The position numbers and the translations under genes are program-made. From Streptomyces sp. HPF1205 (GTDB lineage: Bacteria; Actinomycetota; Actinomycetes; Streptomycetales; Streptomycetaceae), in the NCBI RefSeq assembly GCF_020400825.1, contig NZ_JAINVH010000013.1, positions 124,001-188,000 of the forward strand: a stretch of 64,000 nt of DNA, in the 5' to 3' direction. How positions within the stretch are numbered: position 1 is the stretch's first letter; every line of letters starts with the position of its first letter. The notes below the pieces were generated by a model. It was not told the DNA's origin. It did no database searches and saw nothing but the letters and a program-made list of their open reading frames with translations. Below are positions 25,891-34,078 of this stretch, piece after piece.

Positions 25891-26601
25891 GTGGACGTGG
25901 ACGACGTGCGCACGATCGGCATTCTGGGCGCCGGCAAGGTGGGAACCGTGCTGGCCCGGCTGGCGATCGCCGCCGGCTACCGGGTGCTCGTCGCGGGGTC
26001 GGGCACACCGGACAGCATCACGCTCACCGTTGAGGTCCTGGCCCCCGGCGCGGTCGCTGTCACCGCGGCCGAGGCGGCTGACCGGGCGGACGTCGCCATC
26101 CTGGCGCTTCCCTTGGGCAAGTACCGCAGCGTCCCCGTGGAGGCGCTGCGGGGCAAACTCGTCGTCGATGCGATGAACTACTGGTGGGAGGTCGACGGAG
26201 TCCGTGACGACTTCACCGACCCTCCTGCCTCCACCAGCGAGATCGTTCAGGCGTTCCTGCCGGAATCGCGGGTCGTCAAGGCGTTCAACCACATGGGTTA
26301 CCACGACCTCGAGGACGGTGCGTCGCCGCGAGGCGCGGTCGGGCGCAAGGCGATCGCCATCGCCGGTGACGACTCGGGAGACCTGGCCGTGGTCGCCGGC
26401 CTGGTCGACGCACTCGGCTTTGACCCTGTCGACGCCGGCTCGCTTGCGGAAGGCGTGCGGCTGGGGCCGGGAAGCGAGCTTTTCGGCGCCAACGTCGGCG
26501 CCGGTGAGCTGCGTGCGATGCTGGATCGGTTCCCCGCGTCGGAGCGCGGCAGGGCGGTCGCGCAGGCTCGCGCCGTCACGCCCCCGCGGTCGCCGACGTG
26601 A
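25891..26601 (+). CDS. NAD(P)-binding F420-type reductase-like protein
   Basis: A GTG at 25891 follows AAGGAG; a GTG at 25876 is possible. The N-terminal Rossmann motif GILGAGKVGTVLARLA and LVAGSG, followed by ADVAILALPLGKY and VVDAMNYW, is typical of the NADP-dependent F420 oxidoreductase/pyrroline-carboxylate-reductase-like family, which moves hydride between NADPH and F420 or related cofactors. The protein has about 236 residues. Its operon with an LLM oxidoreductase suggests it regenerates the cofactor for that enzyme. Confidence 0.8.
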   Translation: MDVDDVRTIGILGAGKVGTVLARLAIAAGYRVLVAGSGTPDSITLTVEVLAPGAVAVTAAEAADRADVAILALPLGKYRSVPVEALRGKLVVDAMNYWWEVDGVRDDFTDPPASTSEIVQAFLPESRVVKAFNHMGYHDLEDGASPRGAVGRKAIAIAGDDSGDLAVVAGLVDALGFDPVDAGSLAEGVRLGPGSELFGANVGAGELRAMLDRFPASERGRAVAQARAVTPPRSPT

Positions 26602-26692
26602 ACTGAGGCCGGTGCCCTCCAGCCGCCCGGCACCGTACCAACGAGACCGCCGGCCTGCGAGCGTACGTGTGAGTGGGGCGGGAGGTGCCCGA

Positions 26693-26740
26693 CGCCGGAG
26701 TCTCACCGTCGGCTGCGAGGCCGGCGATGAGACACCGGCG
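26693..26740. terminator. Hairpin between convergent genes
   Basis: CGCCGGAGTCTCA pairs with TGAGACACCGGCG (13 bp, one mismatch) around a 22-nt loop, between the ends of the plus NAD(P)-binding gene and the minus FMN reductase gene. Confidence 0.5.
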
Positions 26741-26787
26741 TGCGGCGGTCGCCCGCCGTCGCGGGTACTCCTGGTCGCGCCGGTTCG

Positions 26788-27348
26788 TTACGCGGCGCGG
26801 AGCGGAGCGAGGGCGCGGCTCCAGGCCAGGACCTGGTCGAGGGTGGTGTTCAGCGCTTCGACCTGGAAGTCGCCCGGCTTGAGAACGCTGAAGTTCTCGA
26901 AGTCGTGGAAGAGCGAGAGACCGACCTGTGCGCGTACGTCGGCCATCTGGAGCTCACCGGCGATGAGGCGCAGGTGCTCCACGGCGCGGGCGCCGCCCAT
27001 GGCGCCGTAGCTGACGAAGCCGACCGCCTTGTTGTTCCACTCGGCGAACAGGTAGTCGATCGCGTTCTTCAGAACGCCGGACGTCGAGTGGTTGTACTCG
27101 GGCGTCACCATGACGAAGCCGTCGAGCGAGGCGATCTTCCGCGCCCACTCCTGGGTGTGCGGCTGGGCGTACTGGCCCATCGACGGCGGCAGCGCCTCGT
27201 CGAGGTGCGGAAGCCTGTAGTCGAGGAGGTCGACCAGCTCGAACTCGGCATCCGAGCGCTTCGAGGCGACATCCAGCACCCAGCGGGCCACGGCCTCGCC
27301 GTTACGGCCGGGGCGGGTGCTGCCCATGATGATACCGATCTTGGTCAT
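26788..27348 (-). CDS. NADPH-dependent FMN reductase
   Basis: The 186-residue flavodoxin-like protein has the FMN phosphate-binding loop GSTRPGR at 9-15 and the PEYN motif at 83-86 (VTPEYNHSTSGVLKNAIDYL), both diagnostic for the SsuE/chromate-reductase FMN_red family. It reduces free or bound flavin and quinone-like substrates in the cytosol. Its upstream region holds an operator pair similar to that before the LLM oxidoreductase, so the two redox units are likely co-regulated. Confidence 0.9.
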   Translation of the reverse strand: MTKIGIIMGSTRPGRNGEAVARWVLDVASKRSDAEFELVDLLDYRLPHLDEALPPSMGQYAQPHTQEWARKIASLDGFVMVTPEYNHSTSGVLKNAIDYLFAEWNNKAVGFVSYGAMGGARAVEHLRLIAGELQMADVRAQVGLSLFHDFENFSVLKPGDFQVEALNTTLDQVLAWSRALAPLRAA

Positions 27349-27391
27349 ATCGGAACCTTTCGCAGGGGTGGCCCGTGCCGCCCCAAAGTAA

Positions 27392-27432
27392 TTGACTGTA
27401 CAAGTAATCTACCATAGAAGTTGTCGAGTCAA
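27392..27432. promoter_or_regulatory. Operator pair upstream of FMN reductase
   Basis: TTGACTGTACAA (27392-27403) and TTGTCGAGTCAA (27421-27432) start 29 bp apart and match the pair at 24680-24719 apart from two or one changes per site; both pairs are followed by AAGTA(A/C)ATTG. On the minus strand TTGACT then TAGATT (15-bp spacer) may be the promoter of the reductase gene. Confidence 0.55.
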
Positions 27433-27557
27433 GTAAATTGGGTGCGCCGACCGAGCCCTCCGGTCGCGGCGGGGACTTCGCGGAGGGCCTTGTCGCCTAC
27501 GTGCACCGTGATCAGGTGCGAGCCCGATGGGAGCCGGCGTTCGGGTCGGCCCCTGGG

Positions 27558-28403
27558 TCAGCGGTCGGCGGTGGAGCGTGCGGCCTGCTCGATCAGGCGC
27601 GTCACCGCGCCCGGCCGGGAGACCGAGACGGCGTGGGACGCCTTGATCTCGGTGGTGTGGGAGTGGGCCCGCCGGGCCATGAAACGCTGTGCGGCGGCCG
27701 GGATGTTGAGGTCCTGGGTGGTCACCAGGTTCCAGGAGGGGATGGTCTTCCAGGCGGCCTCGGTTGCCTCTTCTTCGAGGGCGGCCGCGGCGATGGGGCG
27801 CTGCGTGGCGGCCATCAGGTCGCTGACCCGCTCGGGGACGTCGGCGGCGAACTGGTGGTGGAACGCGTCGGTCTTGATGTAGAGGTCGGTCCCGGTTCCG
27901 CCTGTGGGCAGCGGGAAGGGCACGGCGTTCAGGACGGATCCCAGTGTGCTGCCGGGGAACTTGTTGGACAGCCCCAGTGCGGTCTCACCCTTCTCGGGAG
28001 CGAAGGCGGCGATGTAGACCAGCGCCTTGACGTTCGGGTCGTCCGAGGCGGCTTCGCTGATCACGGCGCCGCCGTAGGAGTGGCCGGCGAGCACGACGGG
28101 CCCGTCGATGGTCTTGAGGAAGCTCTTGAGGTAGTCCGCGTCGTAGGTCAGGCCGCGCAGCGGGTTGGCGGGGGCGACCACCGGATAGCCGTCGTGGCGC
28201 AGGCGCTCGATCACGCCGTTCCAGCTGGAGGAGTCGGCGAAGGCGCCGTGCACCAGAACGACCGTGGGCTTGACCGACGGTTCGTCTCCGGCCGTGGCGT
28301 CGGCCGGAGACACGGAGGTGAGGGAGTAGGCGGCGACTGCGGCCACGGCCCCGGCGACGGCGACGCGCTTGCGGGTGGGGCGGAGGGCGGTAGGGACGTT
28401 CAT
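27558..28403 (-). CDS. Exported alpha/beta hydrolase
   Basis: The 281-residue protein starts at 28403 (AAGGAG 7 nt upstream) with an N-terminal signal sequence (RPTRKRVAVAGAVAAVAAYSLTSVSPADA), probably cleaved after ADA. The mature part is an alpha/beta hydrolase of the carboxylesterase/haloperoxidase-like type: VVLVHGAFADSSSWN oxyanion region and nucleophile elbow GHSYGG (Ser109). The late acid and His are not pinpointed. Its substrate is unknown. It is divergent from an OhrR-type regulator with two palindromes in the spacer. Confidence 0.85.
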   Translation of the reverse strand: MNVPTALRPTRKRVAVAGAVAAVAAYSLTSVSPADATAGDEPSVKPTVVLVHGAFADSSSWNGVIERLRHDGYPVVAPANPLRGLTYDADYLKSFLKTIDGPVVLAGHSYGGAVISEAASDDPNVKALVYIAAFAPEKGETALGLSNKFPGSTLGSVLNAVPFPLPTGGTGTDLYIKTDAFHHQFAADVPERVSDLMAATQRPIAAAALEEEATEAAWKTIPSWNLVTTQDLNIPAAAQRFMARRAHSHTTEIKASHAVSVSRPGAVTRLIEQAARSTADR

Positions 28404-28499
28404 GGCGGATCTCCTTGCGTGAGAGGCGGCGTGCCGGGACAGCCACCGGGCGATGTCCTCCACTCGGGGAGGACGAAGAGAAATCTAGCCTCCGCACTA

Positions 28500-28526
28500 C
28501 TTGTGTGCAAGTCTCTTGTGCACGAG
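28500..28526. promoter_or_regulatory. Two palindromes in the hydrolase/OhrR-like spacer
   Basis: CTTGTGTGCAAG (28500-28511) and CTTGTGCACGAG (28515-28526) are 12-bp inverted repeats lying between the divergent starts at 28403 and 28631; they are plausible sites for the adjacent MarR/OhrR protein. Confidence 0.5.
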
Positions 28527-28630
28527 ATAAATGGAGGCCAGTGTATGGTGTTTCTGTACATGGTGGCGCAATGTCCGAATTGACAGTGTTACGCCAGGTG
28601 GCGCGACGACCTGGACGCGAGGAGCCGACG

Positions 28631-29122
28631 ATGAGTGACCACACCAGTGCGACCGAGCAGCGTGACCCCGTCCCGCTTCTGGACGATCACCTGTGCTTCA
28701 CGCTGTACGCGGCCTCCCGCGCGATCACCGGTGCCTACCGGCCCCTGCTCGAGCCGCTCGGCCTCACCTATCCGCAGTACTTGGTGCTGGTCGTCCTCGG
28801 TGAGCACCGCACGGTGACCGTCAAGGAACTGGTGGCCCTCCTGCAGCTGGACTACGGGACCGTCACCCCGCTGATCAAGCGCCTTGAGGCGAACGGCCTG
28901 CTCAAGCGGCAACGCCAGGCGGACGATGAGCGGGTGGTCCACGTCGAGCTCACCGCGGAGGGCCTCGCGGTGCACAGGCACCTGTCCGGCATCCCGCCCG
29001 TCATCGGGGAAGCGGTGGGGCTGACGCCGGATGAGATCGGCACGCTCCAGGACCTCGTGCGCCGCCTGACCGTCCATGTGAACCGTCACAACGCAGGCAC
29101 CCCGGCGCGTAGGACGTCCTGA
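28631..29122 (+). CDS. MarR-family regulator, OhrR-like
   Basis: The 163-residue winged-helix protein has LDDHLCFTLYAASRAITGAYRPLLEPLGLTYPQYLVL (spans residues ~17-53), GTVTPLIKRLEANGLLKR and DDERVVHVELT. The LTYPQYLV block and Cys22 in DHLCF match the redox-sensing OhrR subgroup, in which the cysteine is oxidised by organic peroxides and releases DNA. No ohr gene is adjacent; the neighbour is an exported hydrolase. RBS GAGGAG 6 nt before ATG. Confidence 0.85.
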   Translation: MSDHTSATEQRDPVPLLDDHLCFTLYAASRAITGAYRPLLEPLGLTYPQYLVLVVLGEHRTVTVKELVALLQLDYGTVTPLIKRLEANGLLKRQRQADDERVVHVELTAEGLAVHRHLSGIPPVIGEAVGLTPDEIGTLQDLVRRLTVHVNRHNAGTPARRTS

Positions 29123-29271
29123 CCCCTGGGCCCCGGCGGAGGCTCGCTCGCCGCCCGCACCCGTCAGGACCGGTGGTGGTGCTCCGTACCGCGTGTGCGT
29201 ACGGCGGCCCCGGGGCCGAGCGTCGGGCGGCGGTCTGCCGTCGACTGCCACCGTCGACGGGACAGGGCTCG

Positions 29272-29736
29272 TCAGGTGGCGATGTTCCGCAGCGCAGCGG
29301 CGAGTTTTTTGAGGTCCAGACCTTTCAGGTGATCCAGGAAGTGACGGCGCACCGCGGCCAGATTGGCCGGCCACGCCTGTTCGAGACGGGCGAAGCCCTC
29401 CTCGGTGAGGACGGCGTCGGCCCCACGAGCGTCACGGTCCGATTTGACGCGCCGGACGAGTCCCTGACCTTCGAGCCGGGTGACCAGGCGCGTCATACCG
29501 CTGAGGGACATCTCGACCGCCGCGGCGAGATCACTCATGCGAAGTTTGCGATCCTCGGCCTCGGAGAGATGCGCGAGAGCCAGATATTCGGCCAAAGACA
29601 GGTGCTGCTCGCGCATCATGTCGGCGTCCATGGCACGAGGCAGAGCGTAGATGACGCGACTCAGTGCCCTCACCACGGCCTCTTCGTCCGCGGTGAGGGG
29701 CTTCGCTGCTTCCGGTCGCCCTGCAGTGCCTGCCAT
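29272..29736 (-). CDS. MarR-family regulator
   Basis: The 154-residue protein starts at 29736 (GGGGAG just upstream; an in-frame ATG at 29811 lacks one). It has the MarR helix-turn-helix: HLSLAEYLALAHLSEAEDRKLRMSDLAAAVEMSLSGMTRLVTRLEGQGLVRR (about 44-95) and the wing DRDARGADAVLT. It lies convergent to the OhrR-like gene, so its targets are not obvious. Confidence 0.85.
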   Translation of the reverse strand: MAGTAGRPEAAKPLTADEEAVVRALSRVIYALPRAMDADMMREQHLSLAEYLALAHLSEAEDRKLRMSDLAAAVEMSLSGMTRLVTRLEGQGLVRRVKSDRDARGADAVLTEEGFARLEQAWPANLAAVRRHFLDHLKGLDLKKLAAALRNIAT

Positions 29737-29814
29737 TGCTCCCCGTTTTCCGCTCGCCGAAGGGACCGGTGAAGAGGTTACCGGCGAAGTGCCGACCGGG
29801 TCGGCCAACACTTG

Positions 29815-30417
29815 CTACCGGGCCCTGGGGCCGGGGGCGGGCGGGGTGCGCGGTCGCAGGCGCTCTCCCTGCGGCCCGAACATGATCAGGTACTCGACCG
29901 GGCCGCTGCCGGCGTTCGCGACCCCGTGGGGATCGCGGGTGTCGAACTCGGCGACGTCCCCGGCACTCAGGACGAGGTCCTGGTCGCCGAGTGCGAGCCA
30001 CAGCCGCCCGTACAGGACGCACAGCCATTCCCATCCGTCGTGGGAGGCCTGCCGGGGCCGGGCGGGCGGCTCCTGGACGGCGGGCAGGACGTGTTTGTGG
30101 GCGTGCAGGCCCCCCACGTACCGGGTCAGCGGCAGCACCGCCTTGTCGTCGCCGAAACGCTGGAGCGCGGAGGCGCGGGGCTCGGCGGCGGGAGCGGTGC
30201 CGGCCAGCTCGTCCAGAGAGACGCCGTACTCCTTCGCCAATCGCAGCACCACTTCCAGGGTGGGCTTGCGTCGGCCGGTCTCGATCCGCGACAGCGTGCT
30301 CGGGGAGATGCCGGTCGCGCGGCTGACGCCGGTGAGCGTGGAGCCGCGGTGTTCGCGTGCGGCCCGCAGCCGGGGGCCCATCGCCGCCGGCGTGCCGGCC
30401 ACGTCGTCGCCTGTCAC
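29815..30417 (-). CDS. XRE regulator with cupin sensor domain
   Basis: A 200-residue protein from GTG 30417 (AAGGGG upstream). Residues ~17-75 are an XRE domain (RAAREHRGSTLTGVSRATGISPSTLSRIETGRRKPTLE), and ~95-190 a cupin (WEWLCVLYGRLWLALGDQDLVLSAGDVAEFDTRDPHGVAN). This HTH-cupin type usually represses a nearby catabolic or detoxification gene until it binds its ligand. It is divergent from an epoxide hydrolase with a palindrome between them. Confidence 0.85.
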   Translation of the reverse strand: MTGDDVAGTPAAMGPRLRAAREHRGSTLTGVSRATGISPSTLSRIETGRRKPTLEVVLRLAKEYGVSLDELAGTAPAAEPRASALQRFGDDKAVLPLTRYVGGLHAHKHVLPAVQEPPARPRQASHDGWEWLCVLYGRLWLALGDQDLVLSAGDVAEFDTRDPHGVANAGSGPVEYLIMFGPQGERLRPRTPPAPGPRAR

Positions 30418-30466
30418 CCGCTCTGCCCCTTTCGGACGTGCCGCTTCACCATCCTGTCCTGCAAGT

Positions 30467-30481
30467 TTGCCAGCGTGGCAA
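30467..30481. promoter_or_regulatory. Palindromic operator between XRE-cupin and epoxide hydrolase
   Basis: TTGCCAGCGTGGCAA has 6-bp arms and a 3-nt spacer; it sits in the 140-bp divergent spacer and is the most likely XRE-cupin binding site. Confidence 0.5.
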
Positions 30482-30560
30482 GGGTTGTCGCGGTGGACGG
30501 TCGCCGCGCCGCATGATCGATGCGTACCCCGCGTCCACCCGCGAACCGGGAGAAGATCCC

Positions 30561-31547
30561 ATGCAGCCCGAGCCGTCCGCCGCACTCCGCCACCGCACCG
30601 TCGAGGCCCCTGCCGGGCGCCTGCATCTGGTCGAGCAGGGCACCGGCCCGCTGGTCCTGCTCGTGCACGGCTTCCCCGAGTCCTGGTACTCCTGGCGCCG
30701 CCAGCTCCCGGCCCTCGCCGCGGCCGGCTACCGGGCGGTGGCGCTCGACGTGCGCGGCTACGGCCGCTCCTCCAAGCCCGCGCGGACCGATGCCTACCGG
30801 ATGCTGGACCTGGTGGAGGACAACGTCGCCCTCGTGCACGCCCTCGGCGAGGAGGACGCGGTGGTCGTCGGCCACGACTGGGGCTCCAACATCGCCGCCA
30901 CCTCCGCCCTGCTCCACCCCGAGGTCTTCCGGGCCGTCGGCCTGCTGAGCGTCCCGTACGCGCCACCCGGCGGCCCCCGCCCCACCGACGTCTTCGGCCG
31001 GATCGGCGGCCCCGAGCAGGAGTTCTACGTCTCGTACTTCCAGGAGCCCGGCCGTGCCGAGACGGAGATCGAGCCTGACGTGCGGGGCTGGCTCGCGGGC
31101 TTCTACGCCGCCCTGTCCGCCGACACCATGCCCGCCCAGGGCGAACCCGACCCGCACTTCGTCGCCCACGGCGGCCGGCTGCGTGACCGTTTTCCCGCCG
31201 GCATCCTCCCGGCCTGGCTGGCCGAGGACGACCTCGACGTCTACGCCGGGGAGTTCGAGCGCACGGGTCTGACGGGCGCCCTCAACCGCTACCGCAACAT
31301 GGACCGCGACTGGGAGGACCTCGCCCCCCACCGCGGAGCCCCGATCAAGCAGCCGTCCCTGTTCATCGGCGGCGCCCTGGACGCCTCCACGACCTGGATG
31401 TCCGACGCCATCGACGCCTTCCCCACCACCCTCCCCGGCCTGACCGCCTCCCACCTCGTAGAGGGCTGCGGTCACTGGATCCAGCAGGAACGCCCCGAGG
31501 AGGTCAACCGTCTGCTGACCGGCTGGCTCACCACCCTCACGGGTTGA
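30561..31547 (+). CDS. Epoxide hydrolase family alpha/beta hydrolase
   Basis: The 328-residue protein contains HGFPESWYSWR (36-46), LDVRGYGRSSKP, nucleophile GHDWG with Asp106, and a late HW motif (VEGCGHWIQQE). Asp as nucleophile, HGFPE and GHDWG define epoxide hydrolases/haloalkane dehalogenase-like enzymes; the lid region is long, as in epoxide hydrolases. ATG 30561 is chosen; ATG 30513 is an in-frame alternative. The enzyme is cytosolic, and its substrate is not predictable. Regulation by the divergent XRE-cupin protein is inferred. Confidence 0.9.
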   Translation: MQPEPSAALRHRTVEAPAGRLHLVEQGTGPLVLLVHGFPESWYSWRRQLPALAAAGYRAVALDVRGYGRSSKPARTDAYRMLDLVEDNVALVHALGEEDAVVVGHDWGSNIAATSALLHPEVFRAVGLLSVPYAPPGGPRPTDVFGRIGGPEQEFYVSYFQEPGRAETEIEPDVRGWLAGFYAALSADTMPAQGEPDPHFVAHGGRLRDRFPAGILPAWLAEDDLDVYAGEFERTGLTGALNRYRNMDRDWEDLAPHRGAPIKQPSLFIGGALDASTTWMSDAIDAFPTTLPGLTASHLVEGCGHWIQQERPEEVNRLLTGWLTTLTG

Positions 31548-31851
31548 ACCGCCGGGCGCGGCCGGGGTTTCCGCACACGCAACAGGTCGGCCCGCGTACC
31601 CGAGCGCAGCGGCTACGGCCGGGTGCCGCATACCCGCGACTGGACCGGGTTGCACGGCCGATGCGCGTACTGCCCTGGTACCCAGGGGCGGACGGACCGG
31701 GACCCGAACCGGCGACCGGGGCCGGAACCGCGGACCCGGCCGCCGGTGCGGTCGGTCGGCCGGTGAACGGCGTGTCCGGCCCGGCGTCCGGTTCCTGAGA
31801 CGTTTCCCGTCTTCGTGAACCGCGCGCGCACGCGCGGCAATAGAGGGAGTG
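31548..31851. other. Intergenic region before the ECF sigma operon
   Basis: About 300 bp. Contains a short hairpin around 31667-31685 that may end the epoxide hydrolase transcript; the last bases hold AGAGGGA before the sigma gene. No coding frame has support. Confidence 0.4.
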
Positions 31852-32436
31852 ATGGACGACGACGAGCTGATCGCCCGCCTGGCCGGCGGTGACGAGAGCG
31901 CGCTCCGCGAGCTGTTCGGCCGGCATGCGCCGTGGCTGGCGGCCCGGTTGCGCACGGCGCTGCCGGCCCAGGATGTCGAGGACGTGATGCAGGAGACGTT
32001 CCTGGCGGTCTGGCGCAGTGCGCGGGACTACCGTCCGCAGGGATCGGCGGGCGGCTGGCTCTGGGTGATAGCCCGCCGGCAGGCCGCCGGGTGGCTGCGC
32101 CACCACGGCCATGACGCGAGCCCGGTCGACACCGCCGCGCTCGACGACACCGCTCTCGACGGAGCCCTGGCGGCGGCCGGACGGGCTGCCGCCCGGGACC
32201 CGATGGAGGCCGTGATGGCGCGGACCGACCTGGCCGCCGCCCTGGCGGTGCTCGGCCCGCAGGGCAGCCCCGAGCGGGAGGTGTGGCGGCTGCTGTACGT
32301 GGAGGATCAGCCGGTCGCGCAGGTGGCGCGGGCGATGGGTGTGCCCCAGGGCACGGTCAAGAGCCGGGCCCACCGGGTGCGGCGGTTGATGAGGACGGCG
32401 CTGGTCGGGCGTGCGGCGCAGGAGGAGGGACTGTGA
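31852..32436 (+). CDS. ECF sigma factor
   Basis: The 194-residue protein has region 2 (LIARLAGGDESALRELFGRHAPWLAARLRTALPAQDVEDVMQETFLAVWRSA, about residues 6-57) and region 4 with SPEREVWRLLYVEDQPVAQVARAMGVPQGTVKSRAHRVRRLM (key helices). GTG at 31849 directly precedes the chosen ATG. The stop overlaps the next start (GTGA), so translation of the membrane partner is coupled. It heads an operon with an ABC exporter. Confidence 0.9.
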   Translation: MDDDELIARLAGGDESALRELFGRHAPWLAARLRTALPAQDVEDVMQETFLAVWRSARDYRPQGSAGGWLWVIARRQAAGWLRHHGHDASPVDTAALDDTALDGALAAAGRAAARDPMEAVMARTDLAAALAVLGPQGSPEREVWRLLYVEDQPVAQVARAMGVPQGTVKSRAHRVRRLMRTALVGRAAQEEGL

Positions 32437-33338
32437 GGGAGGCGCCCCATGACGCGGACGGTACGGGTCCGGGCGGCACTGCTGAGGGCGGTAGGGCTTC
32501 CGAGGGTCCGGACGGCGTGGCCTCGGACGGCGGCCGCCCTGGCGACATGACCGCGGATGGTACGACGTCGGACGGCGTGGCCCCGGGCGTCGTGCGCTCG
32601 GGCGGCACGAGTCCGGGCGCCGTGTCGCCGGGTCGCACGGTTCCGGACGTCGCGGACCTGGGCGGTGTCGACCTCGACCGGGTGTGGGTGGGCGTGGCCG
32701 CTCGGGTGTGGCGGCGCGAACCCGGGTGGGCCGAGCGCCTGGCGGCCCGGCTGCTGCGCTCGCCCGGGCTGGCCCGGGCGCTGCTGACCACACCTTCGCT
32801 GCTGCTGCCATGGCTGGTCGCCACTGTGGTGGTGTTCGCCGCCGGGGCCGCGGCGACCGCCGGGACCGGGCAGCCGGTGGTGGCGCTGGCCGCGCCGGGG
32901 CTGGCGGGGGCCGCGGTCGCGTACTCGTACGGTCCCGGACTCGACCCGGCCTGGGAGCTGTCGCGCACCATGGCGGTCAGCGACCGGATGGTGCTGCTGG
33001 CCCGGGTCCTCGCGGTCTTCGCGGTCAACGCCCTGCTGGCCTCGATCGCCTCGGCGGTGTCGCCGGCCGCGGCGGGCATCGCGTTCGGCTGGCTGGTGCC
33101 GATGGCCGCCGTATCGGCCCTCGCCCTGGCCGTGGCCACCGTGACCGAGTCGGCGAACCGCGGGGTCGGAGCCGCCCTCGCCGCCTGGACGATCACCGTG
33201 ACGGGGAGCCGGTCCGCCACCGGGCAGTTCGCGGCCGCCGTCACCCGATCCGCCCTCGTCCTTCCGTATCTGGCGATCGCCGCCTGCTGCGTCGCCGTCG
33301 TACTGCACTCCACCAGGACCACGAAGGGAACCCGGTGA
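32433..33338 (+). CDS. Membrane protein, putative ECF partner
   Basis: A 301-residue protein, GTG start with GGAGGAGG upstream. The first ~90 residues are a low-complexity Asp/Gly/Ser/Thr region; the rest has about four to six hydrophobic segments (LLLPWLVATVVVFAAGAAATAG, LAAPGLAGAAVAYSYG, ARVLAVFAVNALLASIASAV, GWLVPMAAVSALALAVAT, VLPYLAIAACCVAVVL). Proteins in this position next to an ECF sigma gene are often its membrane-bound anti-sigma partner or a sensor, but no zinc-finger HxxxCxxC is visible. Coupled to its neighbours on both sides. Confidence 0.7.
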   Translation: MREAPHDADGTGPGGTAEGGRASEGPDGVASDGGRPGDMTADGTTSDGVAPGVVRSGGTSPGAVSPGRTVPDVADLGGVDLDRVWVGVAARVWRREPGWAERLAARLLRSPGLARALLTTPSLLLPWLVATVVVFAAGAAATAGTGQPVVALAAPGLAGAAVAYSYGPGLDPAWELSRTMAVSDRMVLLARVLAVFAVNALLASIASAVSPAAAGIAFGWLVPMAAVSALALAVATVTESANRGVGAALAAWTITVTGSRSATGQFAAAVTRSALVLPYLAIAACCVAVVLHSTRTTKGTR

Positions 33339-34078
33339 ACATCGAGATCACTGACCTGACCAGGCGGTTCGGCCGCACCCGGGCCGTGGACGGCGTGGAC
33401 CTCAGGACGGGGACCGGCGTGTTCGGCCTGCTGGGCCCCAACGGCGCCGGCAAGACCTCGCTGCTGCGGATGCTGGCCACGGTCATCCCGCCGAGCTCCG
33501 GCAGCATGCGCCTGCTGGAGCGGGACCCGTCCGCGCACGGACCGCGCCGGGAGATCCGGCGCAGGCTGGGCTATCTGCCGCAGAACCTCGGCTACTACCC
33601 CGGGTTCACCGTGGTGGACTTCGTCGAGTACTTCGCCCTGCTCAAGGAGATGCCACCTCGCCAGGTGCCCAAGGCGGTCGCAGCCGCGGTGGAACGGGTC
33701 GGTCTGGGCGGCAAGGCCAAGGCGAAGCTGCGCACCCTGTCGGGCGGGATGCTGCGCCGGGCCGGGATCGCGCAGGCGATCGTCAACGAGCCGGAACTCC
33801 TGCTCTTCGACGAGCCGACGGCCGGGCTCGACCCGGAGCAGCGCGTCGAATTCCGGTCGCTGATACGGGAGTTGGGACAGGAATCGACGGTCGTTGTCAG
33901 CACCCACCTGGTCGAGGACGTGGGCGCCGCCTGCGCCGAGGTCGCGCTGATGCACCAGGGCAGGGTCGCCTTCCAGGGCACCCCCGACGAACTCGTCGCC
34001 CGCGGCAGGGACCACGGCACCGGCGACGCGCCACTGGAGCGCGGTTACAGCGCGGTCCTCGCGGCGGCGCGGGCATGA
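33335..34078 (+). CDS. ABC transporter ATP-binding protein
   Basis: 247 residues, GTG start overlapping the previous stop. Walker A GPNGAGKT (34-41), signature LSGGM (the Q is replaced by M), Walker B LLLFDEP, and the H-loop STHLVED are all present. It energises export through the two membrane proteins that follow. The M in the signature is a conservative change found in some exporters. Confidence 0.9.
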   Translation: MNIEITDLTRRFGRTRAVDGVDLRTGTGVFGLLGPNGAGKTSLLRMLATVIPPSSGSMRLLERDPSAHGPRREIRRRLGYLPQNLGYYPGFTVVDFVEYFALLKEMPPRQVPKAVAAAVERVGLGGKAKAKLRTLSGGMLRRAGIAQAIVNEPELLLFDEPTAGLDPEQRVEFRSLIRELGQESTVVVSTHLVEDVGAACAEVALMHQGRVAFQGTPDELVARGRDHGTGDAPLERGYSAVLAAARA

